The notes below the pieces were generated by a model that saw nothing but the letters and a program-made list of their open reading frames with translations, was not told the origin of the DNA and did not search any database. Positions 1-12,819 of a stretch of 64,000 bases of DNA are shown here, piece by piece. Both the position numbers and the translations under genes were made by a program. Every line of letters begins with the position of its first letter. The first letter of the stretch is position 1. The DNA is from Artemisia argyi (Eukaryota > Streptophyta > Magnoliopsida > Asterales > Asteraceae), in assembly GCA_030686995.1 (NCBI GenBank), contig CM060709.1, positions 16,025,360 to 16,089,359 of the forward strand, given 5' to 3'.

Positions 1-638
1 TATACGATTCGAAACGTTTGGACTCTCGACACGTGTTTTGCTGATCTTTGCAACTTCTGATAAGAATCTTAGGTTCCATTATGAAATTTCTGCCGTTGAC
101 GATATCTAACGATATGCTTTCTGTCCGTATACGATTCGCATTCGTGAAGTTGTTCATTATGATCTACTATGAGTAAAATATGTGATTGTGGACTTTGAGG
201 AAACGAGATCTGTTTGTTTATGAGAATACCTTTGGAAGGTTATCTGAAAGCTGAGACTATTTGAGAAGCTGAAGAGTTAAACCTTATATCACCCATGTTT
301 ACTACGATTTAATGTACTCTCATCTGATTCGCCTAATCAATTCGATGAAAATCCTATGTATTTTTATACCTCTTCCTAGAGAATTCGTTTATCATCCGTT
401 ATGTTTAGTACATTATCCTTTTGATTCAAATTCAATACGATATACCCTTCTGAGAAATCTGAAACTGTTTTGACAATAATTACGAGTCATGAGAAACCAG
501 TTGGTCTGAATATCTTTTGGAAGAACCACCCCGAGCGTGAGAATGTTTGTAACGACTTTTGCGGTTTGCTACGACTTCGTCTAACTTTGCGATTTCAAAT
601 TTCGAGGACGAAATTTTTCTTTTTAGAGGGGAAGAAGT
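1..638 (+). pseudogene. 3' end of a Ty3/gypsy chromovirus pol region (Tekay/Del-like), decayed
   Basis: Only the last part of the internal region of an LTR retrotransposon enters the window. At about 480-560 one frame reads EKPVGLNIFWKNHPERE. This resembles the end of chromovirus integrase, where a 'VKVFWKNH.PEEATWE'-like motif is usual. At 598-616 the sequence 'atttcgaggacgaaattt' matches the FEDEIF-like end typical of Tekay/Del pol. A purine-rich tract (625-638) follows directly before the LTR. The frame is broken by stops and the rest of the element lies outside the window. The lineage assignment is inferred from these motifs. Confidence 0.6.
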
Positions 639-1849
639 TGTAACACCTAAAATCCGAGAACATGTGAAAAGACCAAATTGCCCTTACAAAATTGAAATTT
701 AATTAAAAGCTTATTAAAGTCTCCAAATAAGTCCCAAACTTCAAACAATGCACAAGTTATGTATCCAAATAATTTTAAAAAATTACATTTAACATTTACA
801 CAAGTGGTAAAATTACAAAAATACCCCTAGTTTGGCCGAATGAGATATAGTTGATTTTAAAGTGATATAAATTAAATTATAATGATGTAAATCTTTATAA
901 TTATGGAAGATAATTATCACCAATAATTACCCAACCAAAATTCCGAAAATTTGGTCCCATGCCCTCCCCATTCACACGGCTCATCCAAAAATAAAAAGAT
1001 ATCCATACCTTTTCACAAAAACCCTAGCCGATCCAAAATAAACACACAAATAATATCCCTTGGCCTCCATTCGACAACCCCATAATCCTCAAGCAATTTT
1101 CTGTGATCAAACACTATCCAAGGAGTTCTGGAAAAATTCCCTTTTGAATTGTTGAAGCTTGGTTCGATCGTGGTACACCTTTTCTTTTGTCGAACCCTAA
1201 TAACAAGGTAAATTCGTTTTGATTCATTCGACCTCCACAAAAATTATTTCTTATTTTTCTGGTGATTCTTACATCATATACAACCCACGAAAATTGGTTT
1301 CAAGGTTTGAAGATCATTGGTGAAGTCGTGGTGATTTTTGGTTCGTTTTTGTCCATACGCATATACAACAATTTGTACAGCCTCTCCACACGATCAATCC
1401 TTGGTTTGGTATTTTTCTCAGGTCCCTTACATCATATAAACATCAAATAAAATGGTTGATTCGATCCATGCATGCTCTACATCATTTTCGTGATTTAAAA
1501 CCCTAAAAACATGTTTAATTGTGAAATATATGCTCCGATCCAGAATAATTATTAATAAAATTATTATACACTTATTATGATGTAATATGATCTGGAAAAA
1601 TGTTGGAAAGAATTGTCATGGCCTAAATCATGTATTTCGAATTTATTTTGATTTATTGGGTTTTGATTTAAATCGTATAAAAGAAAAAGAAAATAAATCG
1701 TGTGACTTAGGGTTTTGGATCTAGGGTTTGTTTTGTGATATTAAATGACATTTGATGATGAGGTGATGATTAAAAATGAATTAGAGTTCGTTAGGGTTTT
1801 TAATCTTGGTATTTTATGTTTGTACGATTTGATATAAAGGTTTTGGGTG

Positions 1850-2370
1850 AGTTTTGTAACTTTTAAAACTCAAGGGTTATTTTTAGAACTTATTTTGGGC
1901 TGTGTACTATTTGAATAAAATGTAACCTAAGGGTACCATATGTAATTTTTATATTTTAAAAGGGTTAAAATGTATTTTAAACCTAATTAGGGTTTGTTTT
2001 GAAAATAATTAAAAGAGAGGGACTAAACATGTAATTTCTGGAAACTTGGAGCTGTTTTGAGTAATTTAATATATTCAGGGGGTTATGTGTCATTTTGATA
2101 ACTTAAGGGCATAATATGTAATTATTGATATTAAAAGTTGAAGTTGTAAATTAAAGGGCTAAATATGTAACTTTTATAACTTGAGGGACTTAAAGTGTAA
2201 ATTATGAAAGTTTGAGTATCCATTCGTATAACATCTTAAAATAAGTGCTCATTATGTAAAATGGATAAGTTAAGGGTTTAAAGTGTAACTTTGAATACTA
2301 AAAGGTTTAAAGTGTAATTTTGGAAAGTAAAGGATATAAAATGCAAAGTTATGAAACCCCAAGGACCAAA
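1850..2370 (+). repeat. Degenerate about 40-bp repeats inside the chromovirus LTR
   Basis: Phrases such as 'aagggtttaaagtgtaa', 'gggctaaatatgtaac' and 'gggacttaaagtgtaa' recur roughly every 35-45 bases with drift. They look like an old tandem array within U3. Confidence 0.5.
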
Positions 2371-3749
2371 GGTGTAATTATGTTAAAAGATATCTTATTA
2401 CCATTAATAATGATTCAACTTTCTAAATATGGAAATTTTCTAAAAGTGGAAACTACTATTTATAGAAACCTGCTAAAAAGGGAAAGTTACTTAAAATGGA
2501 AAGGCATGAATTTGAGAATGAATTATGATTCCCCCTCTTCTCCTCTAGATGTGAAGAAGGAGAGATCCTGAGCCACTTCTATTTCTGATCTGTTTCTATT
2601 TCTGTGCTTGCGAATAAGGTACAGATATTCTAACCTTTTAGTAAGGTTTCTCATGACTCGTGATCCGTCCCTTTTACCACTACTATGACTTCTGACCTTT
2701 GTATATCCGATATCTCTGGTTCATCTTTTATGATAATTTGATATGAAGACCTTTTGGAAATATAACTTGATGTTATGGAAAGAAACTGTTTTGAAATGAC
2801 ACTCTATAATTTTGATACGAAACCATTTCTAAATGAAGGAGTAATTGGCTTTTATGAAGAGTGTTTAAAAAGGGATATGTTTGTGATGAAATGGATAAAT
2901 GATTAATCAAATTTCTAAATCTGTTTTCTCTTAACTCTTTCACATTTTATTATGAACTTATGAAACTTAGTAATGAACCTTTGGAAATGAACCTTGGATA
3001 TTCTGAACCATTGATATGATTTCTGATATTATGATTTTGAGATATGATACGATTAAGTTTTTCCCAAGCCATTGCTATGTTCCCTTTTAATTGAACCTTT
3101 GAGATGATTTTGAGCTGACTTTGAGATGAAACTTTACTTTATGACCTTTTGTTGATTTTGAGACCTGACTCTTAGTTTGATACCCGAGCCATTTATGTTT
3201 TCTTCTACCTATGGAGGTACCATAGGCATGTCTGTGATGCACCACTGGCATGACTCATGCGTGGGTGAGTGATTTCTCACGTCGTCCCTTTTATGATATT
3301 ATTATGGCCATTATGACTTTGAGTATATGACTTTGAGATTGACTTTGAGTAAGGGGCGTATGGATTGCAATCCTAGATATGTATGCTTAGTGGATTTAAC
3401 TATGACTTTGAGTTGACTTTGAGGTGACTGGTGCTGTGTGCAATACACGCCTTTCACAATTTCTGGGAGCTAGCTACTCCACTATTATGATACATGAGGA
3501 CACCCCTCATATTATCTGGTTGCCTGAGAGGTATCCCCTCTGATTGTGAGATTATGAATTGACGGCTTATGACTTTGAGATTATGATGTTGAGTTATGAC
3601 TTTGAGTTTTGGGCTCGTGGTGGATGACTATCCTATTCTTTTCATTTCTATTACTCTTATTGCTTATTCCTTATGATATTTCCCCAATGCACTATACTTC
3701 TGTTCTGTTTCATTATCATCACTTTGTTTATATATCTGTTCACTGAGCT

Positions 3750-3785
3750 TTTTAAGCTCAGCCGCATTTCCTTTTCCTGCGGCAG
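3750..3785 (+). other. Hairpin near the 3' end of the chromovirus LTR
   Basis: CTGAGCTT and AAGCTCAG are separated by a three-base loop, giving a perfect 8-bp stem. A second weaker pair, CCGC/GCGG, follows at once. It sits in the part of the LTR where R and the poly(A) site are expected. That role is inference. Confidence 0.5.
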
Positions 3786-4043
3786 GTTTTAGTAGGAAGC
3801 TGGGTTATGGGAAGAGAGTGTGACTGGACTTAGAAGACTATGCTTTGATAGTTACGCTGGACTAGAGATGATTAGAAGAAGTTTCACCTCATTAAATTTA
3901 GTATTTATTTTTGTAACCTTGTAGTATCAGATTTTCCATTTGTAAACCTGAATTTCTTTTGTATGTATAAATCATATGCTTGTGTTGTTCTGATATGTCA
4001 CTGTAATGTAATACTTCTACCCTTATCGGGTTGGGGTGTTACA

Positions 4044-4950
4044 TAAGTAGGCTATTCGGTTTGGTTTCCCATATTCGGTAAGGACTCCTAGGTGTGACCG
4101 GAGTCATGAGCTGAGGTATCACTTCAGGAGTAGCTAGAGTGAATTTCAAGAGTTCACTCGATGTTCGTGTGTTGAAGTTAAGTTGGTCCATTCAATGGAA
4201 TAAACATGCTATTTAAAAGGATGGCCCTAAGGTTTTGTGCCCTACCTGGGAGTTCATACATCTTTCAAGGATGGTCCACGTGGTGGACATCCATCGGGGG
4301 AGACAGGAATGACACATGGTGTGCTTCCTTTGGTCTCATTAGATGCATGGAATGATCCATGCACGATTGCAATATTGACTCTAAGCAAATGAGATAGTGA
4401 CACGTGTCTGATGGTTGCAACGATCCCGGGAAGGGTTCCAGATGATATCAGATCTTGTTTCCCATATGAGCCTAGTCTAGGAGTTCATTTCCCAGGCGTA
4501 GCATGATAAGATATAGCCGTTGTTGGGCTTAATTAGAGCGTGTGAACCTTAGTCTATTGGGTTGAAGGTCGTATATGCTATTAGATCTTGTTCAGAATGT
4601 GCAAATACCATATCTTCTCAACTCTTTAGGATAGTACGCCACGATCCGAGAACTCCATTAAAAAAATTAGCTAACGTGCTCTCTTCCAGATCTTAGTCAC
4701 GTCCAACATTTTCCTCACACAATGCATGTGAAACTTTATACACTCCCCGAAGTATTACAATTTTCACAATAGTTATTTAGCTTATCTCGTCCCCCACCAC
4801 GATAAGCATCTATGAATCTTTTAGAACGAGATGTCTTTCATTCACGGATTCAAAGTATGCTAATTGGCAATCTACCCATAATGTCTTGTCTGACTGACAC
4901 GAGTCTGTGACTATACCGGGTTGAGGCTAAAAATCCCATATTCGAAGCAG
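4044..4950. other. Unassigned spacer, no gene seen
   Basis: No frame of useful length and no terminal repeats were found. Base composition is less AT-rich than the surroundings, so it may be old LTR sequence of another element. Confidence 0.4.
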
Positions 4951-5132
4951 ACACTAGTTTAGTAGGCTTTCTAATCCTAGCGACACTATTCCTGAGTTGA
5001 ACGATCAATCCCCCGGTACTTGTCACTATACTATACTACAACGATCAGATACACAACCTGGTGGGGGTTGTAAGCTTCTCAAGATCCTTTGAGAGGTAAA
5101 ACCTGTTGCGAGGGTGCAACTCCCACGTATCA
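4951..5132 (+). mobile_element. Fragment of an Athila-like LTR (3' end)
   Basis: This stretch matches the last about 170 bases of the LTRs at 34,013-35,361 and 39,325-40,669. It runs from 'taggctttctaatcctagcg' to the terminal 'cccacgtatca'. It carries a 10-base insertion and point changes. The upstream 1.2 kb of the LTR is absent, so it is a truncated relic. Confidence 0.75.
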
Positions 5133-5640
5133 CTGGTTCAACCACCGGGTCAACCCGGGTATTATTAAAAAAATTGAAAACATGAAACCCGGCTGGGTTT
5201 TGAGTACTGGGTTGACCCGGGTCACTCAAAACCCGGCGGGTCTAACCGGTTAACCTTTTTTTTGGCCAGAACCGGTTGAACCGGTTAACCCGGCCAGGTC
5301 AACCCGGGTTTCAAAACACTGCTATTTAGAACTCGGGTTAGTCAGGGTCGTGTCTATTCAGGTCAACACGAATATGAGTAAAATGATTAACCCGGCCAGG
5401 TCGACCCGGGTTTCAATATGTTTACGTAGATAATTTATAAAAAAAATAGAAATAAAATTCTTATTTGGGTGAATCGGGTCGACCCGAACTCGAGTTAGCC
5501 AAATATATTTTCAACCAAATACTCGACCTTGGTTACTCGGGTGAACCCAAATAACTTTTTTTACCAGAGTAACCTGACTCGAATATGTTTAATCGGATTT
5601 GGATCCGGATCATGTTCGAGTCAAGCTTGCTATTTTTGAC
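5133..5640. repeat. Dispersed repeat rich in CCGGGT/ACCCGG and GGTTGACC
   Basis: The segment repeats short palindromic words such as ttgaaccggttaacc, and twice reads tcaacccgggtttcaa (about 5,299 and 5,401). The style is that of a decayed non-autonomous DNA transposon ending near 'tttgacacctatc'. No clean TSD was found. Confidence 0.35.
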
Positions 5641-7276
5641 ACCTATCATCACGGTTATACTTTAGTCTTATGACTCCAAATTCCTAAGACGCCAAAATTT
5701 TCAATCTCCCGCTTATTTCTTTTCATAGCCTTCCCGCTCTCTCGCCCCTTGTTTTTTCCCAAAATTAAAAGGGCTCCCAAATAAAAACCCTAACACTTCT
5801 TCCACTCTAATAAGGTATGTAAACATCATTCGATGTCAATTTTTATGTGATTCTTGTTCTATGGTATATCGTACTACACATTACTAACATCTTTCAGATC
5901 CCACAAGCAAATTTATTGTGAAACCCGAAACAAGGATTGAAATTGAAGCTCGATGTTGGTTGCTTATTTCGTTGTTAACATAATACATCACATCATTAAA
6001 TTTGTTAGTTTGAGCAGATTCGAGTTTCAAGAAAGAATCTATATGCAGCTATGTAGTTTAGCAACTCTATTTACATGTGAAAAATACTACTTTAGCCATG
6101 ACATCCGTTTAAGGTTTGGTGAAATGTGTAATAATAATCTATAATTATAAATCCATTGTTGTGATTGAACTTCATTTCTTTCAACCCGTTTGATTTGTTT
6201 AATCTATTTGTTATATGCAAAGTTATTAGCTTAATATGTTTGTTTTATTTAATTGGCAGGTACTGAGGTACACTAAAAGAGGCTTAGGATTTAAGTGTGA
6301 TTTGAGTGCTCTAGCAGTCTAGCTACAGGTCCTTTGACATTTGTGAGTAAGCCATTGAAATTAAACTCATTTGTATATTTTGGTCGTGGTTAAAAATTTG
6401 CTTGTTTGGTTACTTATTTGTGTGTAAAGCTTTTGTGTTGTAAATGTATAGTCTCACCCAAAGTTTATTATTAACTCGTCAATTTGGAATTGAGTAAGCA
6501 TAAATTATGTAGTACTTGCGATATCAGCTTGTAAGGCAAAATATTGATGTCGTATCACTTGTTTGTTCTAATGGTTTAAAATGGGTTTCCACCCATTTTC
6601 AGTTGTTAACACCACCTCTCTTTTACCTTGCCAAAAAGTGTACATAACAATATCTTAACAAGCATGCAACTACCTATATTACATTATTGATTAGATAACT
6701 ACAAAACTTATATTTTGGTTACTTATCAAACATCTATGAACTTTCTTTTTTTCAACATCTTGACTGCTGTCTATTACACTTGAGTTATAAATTAAGTCAT
6801 TGCAATTGAAGTTTCTTTGTTTATTAAGCAACCTAATCAACTAGTTACCTTGGTCTTATAATGTAATGCAAATGCTTCTTTTGTAATGGTAACATAAAAT
6901 AATTAGCATATACACTTGTTTCGTTTGACATCCCTTTTGTTAAGCATCTATGTAATGTCTATTGATAGGACATCTTTGTATCAGCTCTTTTATGTACATC
7001 AGTATTACTATGTCCTTTAGATTAAGCATCTATCATAATTTGTAAACACAAATGATGCCCCGTACTTAAGAAACCTTAGTTAATTGCATACACATTCGTG
7101 TGACATTTAGTAACATGTTTCTTTTGTGCAGCTGCACAAGTATTATTGTGAAGAAATAAAGGTACCACTCAATCTATTTGGTGGAGCACCATCATACGAG
7201 CTCGTGAGATAGGCATTTCATGAAAGTGAGGGAGAGATTTGAAGTATGCTAGAGAAAGCTTTTTGAAAGAAGATGT
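5641..7276 (+). other. Spacer with gene-like leader and splice-like sites, no coding sequence recognised
   Basis: A C/T-rich stretch with 'aaaccctaacacttcttcc' at about 5,786 is followed by a donor-like AG|GTATGT at about 5,815. Acceptor-like sites occur at about 6,259 ('ggcag') and 7,131 ('gtgcag'). This could be a non-coding spliced transcript or a captured 5' UTR. The short frames here match nothing I know. Confidence 0.25.
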
Positions 7277-9070
7277 TGTAACCACCCCAGTTTTTAAAAT
7301 ATGCAGCGGAATTTAGATTGGGTGTTACTTCATGGCTTAACAGTTTAATAATAGAAAACGATCATTATTTTAGTCGTTTTAAAAGATTTATCATTCGAAC
7401 TTTATAAATATCAGAGTTTACAAAATGAGGTCCCAGTGGTTTCAAAGTTTGTTAAATAAGTTTTCGAATGATAGTAAAATTTATAGCCTTCTTAATTATC
7501 CGTGCTCCTCCGTGCCATCCTTGCTCATTATGGACCTGAGATAAACACATGCTAAAAGCGTCAACACAAAGGTTGGTGAGTTGATAGAGTTTATATGTAA
7601 AATAGTTGATTTCCAAAATCAAAGAGTTTGTGAGTCCATAGTAGTTATAAATAAACAATTGATTATCCAAATTCAAAGTGTGAGTAAATCCATGGTGTTT
7701 ATAATTTAAACAGTTAATTAGCAAAATCAAAGTGTGGATAATTCCTTAAAGTTTTTAGTTGAAACAGTTGATTTGCGAAATCAAAGAATGAGTACATCCA
7801 TAGGGTTCATAATTTAAACATTTGGTTTTCAAAAGTAAAGAGTGAGTGGATCCATAAAATTGGCATAAAGTCAGTTGATTTTCCAATAATTCCAAATTTA
7901 GGTAGTAATGGTAATAGATACTATTATTAATAAAATAAGTAGTGGGTTACGTTGTTATACACCCACAGTTGGTTTGGTTGCCTTACTAGGTCAACACAAA
8001 GTAGTTATGGTTTACCAAGTAGTAATTTTCTGCTATATAATGTAAACAAGTTCGAAGTTTGATAAACGGTGGGCTACGTTGTTATACGCCCATAAATTTA
8101 GTAGTTGCAGCATTGTATCATGACTACAGTACTGCCTTATTGCTCTAAGTCTCATGAACGCATCCCTTAACATGTGTGACATCAGAAATGATGTAAGTAA
8201 TAGTGCCCTCGTGTAGGAGTTTGCCAACATCCTATTGTTCTTCAAATAAAGTGCATTTGGCTACCTATCCGGCTAGCACAAATGGGGCGTCAACTGCCAA
8301 TAGATCTATTAACTATATTCGCGTTCACTCGCAAGTGACTAAGGTTCATGATATGAGGGACTTTCAGAGGCAAAAGTGTGTCTTAGGCAATAATAATCAA
8401 GATAGCATACAGTTGAAAATCACTTGTAATCATGTTTATAGCAGGTATCTCTCAATGAGATATAAAATGTGTAAAAGTGGATTCATAAGTTCATAATAAT
8501 TCGTAAAAGTTTATAGAGCCTTTGTGAGTAAAAGCGAGTATTGTGTTTCAATAACAAGTGTAGTGGTTTATCAACTCAGTATAATGTATAAAGTAAACTA
8601 GTAAGATTTATATGTAATAGAAGCATGTATTTCCCCCGAAAGTAATTCAAAATAGGTAAAAGAGTTGGGACTATGGAACTCACAGTAATATGTAAATATT
8701 TAACGAGTACTTGTAAAACTATAAAACATGTAGTTGAGCATGTATCTCCCCCAAAGCATTTATAAAACAATTATAAAAACGGGGCTAAGAACTCACCTTG
8801 GTGGAATGGAAGACAAAGAATAAGTAATATCAACGCAGAATGGGAATGACTCCAATAAACAACCTGAATATTATGGAAGTCTGAGATAAGTTTGACTTAT
8901 CGAGAATAGTGATTTGAAAATAGAAGTCGGATGATGAATAATTCTTGTGGCAGAGGTGACTTGCGTGGCAAAACGCTTAAGGTTCAACAACAAAGTTATA
9001 TACTATATAACTTGTCTGTTATGTATTACTTATTGTTTTTGTATAGGTTATTCGTTTGCTTATTCGTTAA

Positions 9071-9072
<2 letters not shown>

Positions 9073-9137
<65 letters not shown>
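9073..9137. repeat. (TA)n microsatellite
   Basis: About 32 uninterrupted TA units lie inside the solo LTR. Confidence 0.95.
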
Positions 9138-9138
<1 letters not shown>

Positions 9139-9521
9139 CATATATACAAGTTTTATAAAGTAACCCGAGCCGTTTAAAGTGTTATAATATATTCCCAAAA
9201 TATTATATGCTTAATAAAGTTGTGGTTAAAGAATATATTAGGACAATTATATTATTTATAGTTTACGTCAAAGTGGTTGCCAAATAAAATATGTGTTAAA
9301 CAATTTTATTTAGACAAACGGTGGTAAGATAACGTAAGTTTATTAGCTTTTAAAAAAAATGTCAAGTGAGTTTAAGTTGGAGGTTTGAAAATGTATAAAT
9401 TTATATAAGTTATAATACTTATAAAAGTCTTTTAAGAAAAATAGTAACTGGTGCAAAGCCGAAGGGTTGAAACTGCCAAACGGCAAAAGCTTTACAAAAT
9501 AACTAAAAACAATAAAACGTT

Positions 9522-9590
9522 AGGTGAAGGTTTCGAACCCCTGACCTTTCGTTTGAAACAAAGCAATACAACCAGTGAGCTAAGTGCTCC
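9522..9590 (-). repeat. tRNA-like (pol III A/B box) sequence, possible SINE head
   Basis: On the minus strand TTAGCTCACTGG (9,583-9,572) fits the internal A box of tRNA genes. GGTTCGAAACC (9,539-9,529) fits the B box, about 32 bases further on. No complete cloverleaf or poly(A) tail is evident, so I do not call a tRNA gene. A tRNA-derived SINE fragment or a relic carried by the LTR are the alternatives. Confidence 0.45.
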
Positions 9591-11496
9591 TTTTATTGTT
9601 ATAGTTTGCTAATTTCTATATTTAACATCTACTACTTGTGATAAATTTTGTGCTAATATTTACTCAGTGTATGCTTGCATGTATCTTGGGTTTGTTTTAG
9701 CTTACAACGATTTTGCAAACAAAGTTTTGTAGAGACTCAAGTTTTCCAAAACGTACTAAGAACAAGAATGCATCCTTACTGAGTCGTGACTCGATGAACA
9801 CCAAAACCATCCCATCGCTTGGGTTTGATATAACAACTCGCGACATGGGCAAAATTCTTGACAAAGCACATCGCGATGCTCCACTGTGGTTCGACCACAG
9901 TGGGTTTTCGATCCATTGTAAAACAAAAATATAAGTCGGTATATAAGTACATTCTTCTCTAGCCAATACTTGAGACCTAAACAAGCATGCTAACGTTAAA
10001 AAAAAGTTGACTAGTTCCGAGTAGTCGAGTTTTTAAGATAAGCATGGTGAACATAAGTTCATAAGCTTAATAAATGAGTCATATAGTTTTGAAAATAAGC
10101 TTTGCGAGCCACAAAAATATAGTAGGTTGATTGTATGCAAGTCCTACGAGCCAAAACTTACGTTTATGTTGCTATTATGTTTTCTTCTTTTACAAAACTG
10201 ACTTGGTATATCATCTATATATGTCAACATGAATTAGTTTGAAACTTATATTCTTAAGTCTATTCGATATGGAAGTAAAACTTAGTTTATTTGTGAGTTT
10301 GTTGTACGTTTCATGTTTCTAGATCTTAATACTACGCAAGCTTAGCCACACAAGACATGAGAATACCACAAAATGGTTAACGAGAGTAAACGTCGAAACG
10401 AACGAAATAATTTAAATGAGTGTGAATGTAACGAAGTAGGTTCGAATACTTACTACACCATAGCTTGGTGGGAATCGAAGAGGAAACGCGAACGCAACTC
10501 CAAGGTGACACCGACAAGGATACGAGAGCAAGGCTTGCTGTCCCTAGGCCACGAATCGAACACTTTCAACTCTGGCCATTTCTCTCCTCGTTCACAGCAT
10601 CAAGGAAAAGAGCTTGGAAAGTATTTTTGGAGTGTGAGATTTGTTTGTGGGTGTATGCACTTATATGGATATTCATGGAAACTAGTATATATATTTGTTT
10701 TCCTTCCTTCTTTCCTTTTCTTCTTGCTTACAGTCGACTCACAATAGAAAGGAGAGAGATTTGTGGTGTTTTGTTTTTGGTTCCTGACAATTTGACAATT
10801 GATGAAGAGTTGCATGGTATTTATGACAAAAGTGATTGAACATGGACAAACTCTTGTATAGTGTTAGTATGTAGCAATTGAATGCTACCACTTGGTTTGG
10901 TAAAAAATGCAGCATATTTTCCGGGGGAAAGAATGAAAAAAAGATGAAGTGAATCAATAATGTGAAATGACAATTTCAATTCAATCTATTGTAAGTTTCA
11001 AAGTATCATGAATTATTTGGAGTGAGATAATTTTTGTAGTTACGTCCCATTGGTGGCTCAAGAATGTAGTAGAACAATTTTGGATTTTTCTATTTGTATA
11101 TCTTGTGTATTAGTAATATTTGTATGTCGGTAATACTTCAAAATAAATATAATGATCTCGTTTTTAATGGTCTATTGGGTGGTCTAGCCTAAATAAATAA
11201 TGTGTCCGTTTGGTTTGTAAGTGAGCGGCCAACGGTCAAATTATTTAGGAGTGTGTCAGGTTAAGTAACGAGACCCAAATATATATATGATTTAATTAAT
11301 TGGGTTGCTAAATTATTGTGGCACGCGTATGAGTTCGTTCCAAATGACATGTGAACCGCGTCACAAAGATATAGTTTGTAATTGCATTGCAACAAAAAAA
11401 TTTTAGCCCGTAAAAAAAATGGTTAATTAAATCGTGACGATAGATTACTCTCGTTAATCATTAAAAATTAAGAGGGGAAATTTACGGGATATTACA

Positions 11497-12101
11497 GATG
11501 CCAATACAGCTGTGGCGCTCTTTACATATGTAGCAAGCCTCCCCAACCATCGTGTGTAAACTATTGTCGCAATTAGTACATTTCGAGGTTTTTACAGTTT
11601 TTATTTGGTACAGTTAGTTAGATTTTACTCTAATCTAGTATTTGAATGTGTATCGTTTTACTTTGGGATTGATTGTGGTTTTGGGATTTGTAATATACAA
11701 GTAGTAGAAAATTTTGCTATTAACATTTGCAATGAATTATTGTTGCAATCTGTATCTTTACAATTCTGTTGGAAATTTGATACCGTTGCAATTCGTTGTG
11801 AATTACGTTGTCGCAAAATAAAAATGTTTGTTGCAAATTCGTTGCAACTGTGTACTGTTGCAAATTTATAACGTTGTAAATTTGTTGCAAATTTATGCTA
11901 TTGCAAATCCATTGAAATTATTCCGACAGATTTTCTTCCATTGCAAAACAGTCACAAAATTTTTTTTGACCGTTGCACTTCTGTTGCAAAATAAATTTCC
12001 ATGGAGCATTAATGCAATGGTAGAAATCTGTTGCAAATGACCATTTTTAACGGATTTGCAACAGATTCCTACCGTTGCATTAGCCCAATTGTGTTGTAGT
12101 G
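11497..12101 (-). mobile_element. Terminal part of a CACTA DNA transposon
   Basis: The right edge reads, on the minus strand, CACTACAACACAATTGGGC, a CACTA-type terminus. Inward of it TTGCAA/GTTGCAA words recur many times (about 11,700-12,095), like the subterminal transposase-binding repeats of this superfamily. The other terminus and any transposase are missing. The left edge abuts the solo LTR, so the element is truncated or interrupted there. Confidence 0.65.
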
Positions 12102-12135
12102 ATAAAAATAATAAGAATGATTATAATCACGTAAC

Positions 12136-12138
<3 letters not shown>

Positions 12139-12169
<31 letters not shown>
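12139..12169. repeat. Poly(A) tract
   Basis: A 31-base A run. The duplicate copy at about 30,895 has only seven A in the same place, so it expanded after the segmental duplication. Confidence 0.9.
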
Positions 12170-12171
<2 letters not shown>

Positions 12172-12238
12172 TGAGATTTGCGCATACCAGACTTATAGTT
12201 TAGACAATCAGATATATCCAAACACGCACTATCTAATT

Positions 12239-12480
12239 CATTTATAGTCTTACTTATAAAGTGATCAGTTATTTGCTCATTGGCTGATGTGGGATAAAGT
12301 AACAACACCAAGAAACCCATTTCCTTCTCAAACTTTTGTTTCAAGAGATTTAGCCCTCTACCTAATTCAAACATCTCATTTCACTCACAATGTCACCAAA
12401 TCAACCATAGCAAACTCAATCCAAACAACATATTAGAGTTTTGGTGTAACAGATTTTGAGTTTAGCCAATATGGTCACAT
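12239..12480 (+). repeat. Leader module 1
   Basis: It has cttacttataaa (TATA-like), then gatgtgggataaagt, then the 'cttttgtttcaag' leader, then an ATG at 12,390. The frame after the ATG closes after four codons. Relative to module 2 the signal-peptide stretch is deleted. Its sister is module 10. Confidence 0.6.
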
Positions 12481-12756
12481 GAAACATTACATGCATGGTC
12501 GTATGAAAGATGTTTTAGAACAGGTAAATGACAAAGTAAGTTGTTTATTTGTTCATATGAAATGCATAAACTATTAAAATAGTTTTTTAAAATGAAGAAG
12601 TAGAACATCAAAATTGAGACTAAAGTACAAAATAAATAACAAACAAAAACTTGAAGGCTTAAGCCGTTTTCAGTAAAAAAGCAATTTATCCCGTACTAAA
12701 AAAATTTACTAACAAATCGTTTAGAAACAAAACCAAAAATTTGGTTATTTTGCTTA

Positions 12757-12818
12757 TTTGGGACAAAATTACAAAATTAAAACTCTTTTCCTTCCTCAAA
12801 CTTTTGTTTCAAGTGAAA
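12757..12818 (+). repeat. Partial leader module
   Basis: A short copy of the leader (gggacaaaattacaaaa ... cttttgtttcaagtg) lies directly upstream of module 2. Module 11 has a matching partial copy at about 31,435-31,490. Confidence 0.55.
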
Positions 12819-12819
12819 T

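Larger units (their letters stand above)
639..4043 (+). mobile_element. 3' LTR of the chromovirus (3.4 kb)
   Basis: The sequence begins TGTAACACC right after the purine tract and ends GGTGTTACA at 4,043, so the termini are inverted repeats of each other. A length of 3,405 bp suits Tekay/Del LTRs, which are unusually long. It contains a degenerate repeat zone (about 1,850-2,370) and many 'atgactttgag' repeats (about 3,110-3,610). A hairpin lies near the 3' end. The base pairs after the LTR are taagt; the matching TSD would lie off-window. No reading frame in it looks like a gene. Confidence 0.7.
7277..11496 (-). mobile_element. Probable solo LTR of a long-LTR Ty3/gypsy element (4.2 kb)
   Basis: On the minus strand it starts TGTAATATCCC (11,496) and ends GGGTGGTTACA (7,277), an imperfect inverted pair. 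The flanks are gatgt (7,272-7,276) and gatgc (11,497-11,501), a 5-bp duplication with one change. No internal region, PBS or second LTR adjoins it, as expected after LTR-LTR recombination. A minus-strand TATA-like run near 10,690 followed by a C/A-rich leader supports the orientation. A (TA)n tract and a tRNA-like piece lie inside. The overlapping frames at 10,373-10,957 look fortuitous. Confidence 0.55.

Noticed and set aside
8931..9177. Frames encoding long YIYIYI runs (also near 15,061 and 20,626)
   Set aside because: They are (TA)n microsatellites read as Tyr-Ile.
10373..10957. Overlapping 71-124-codon frames on both strands
   Set aside because: Mutually overlapping, no family resemblance, and inside a probable LTR leader region.
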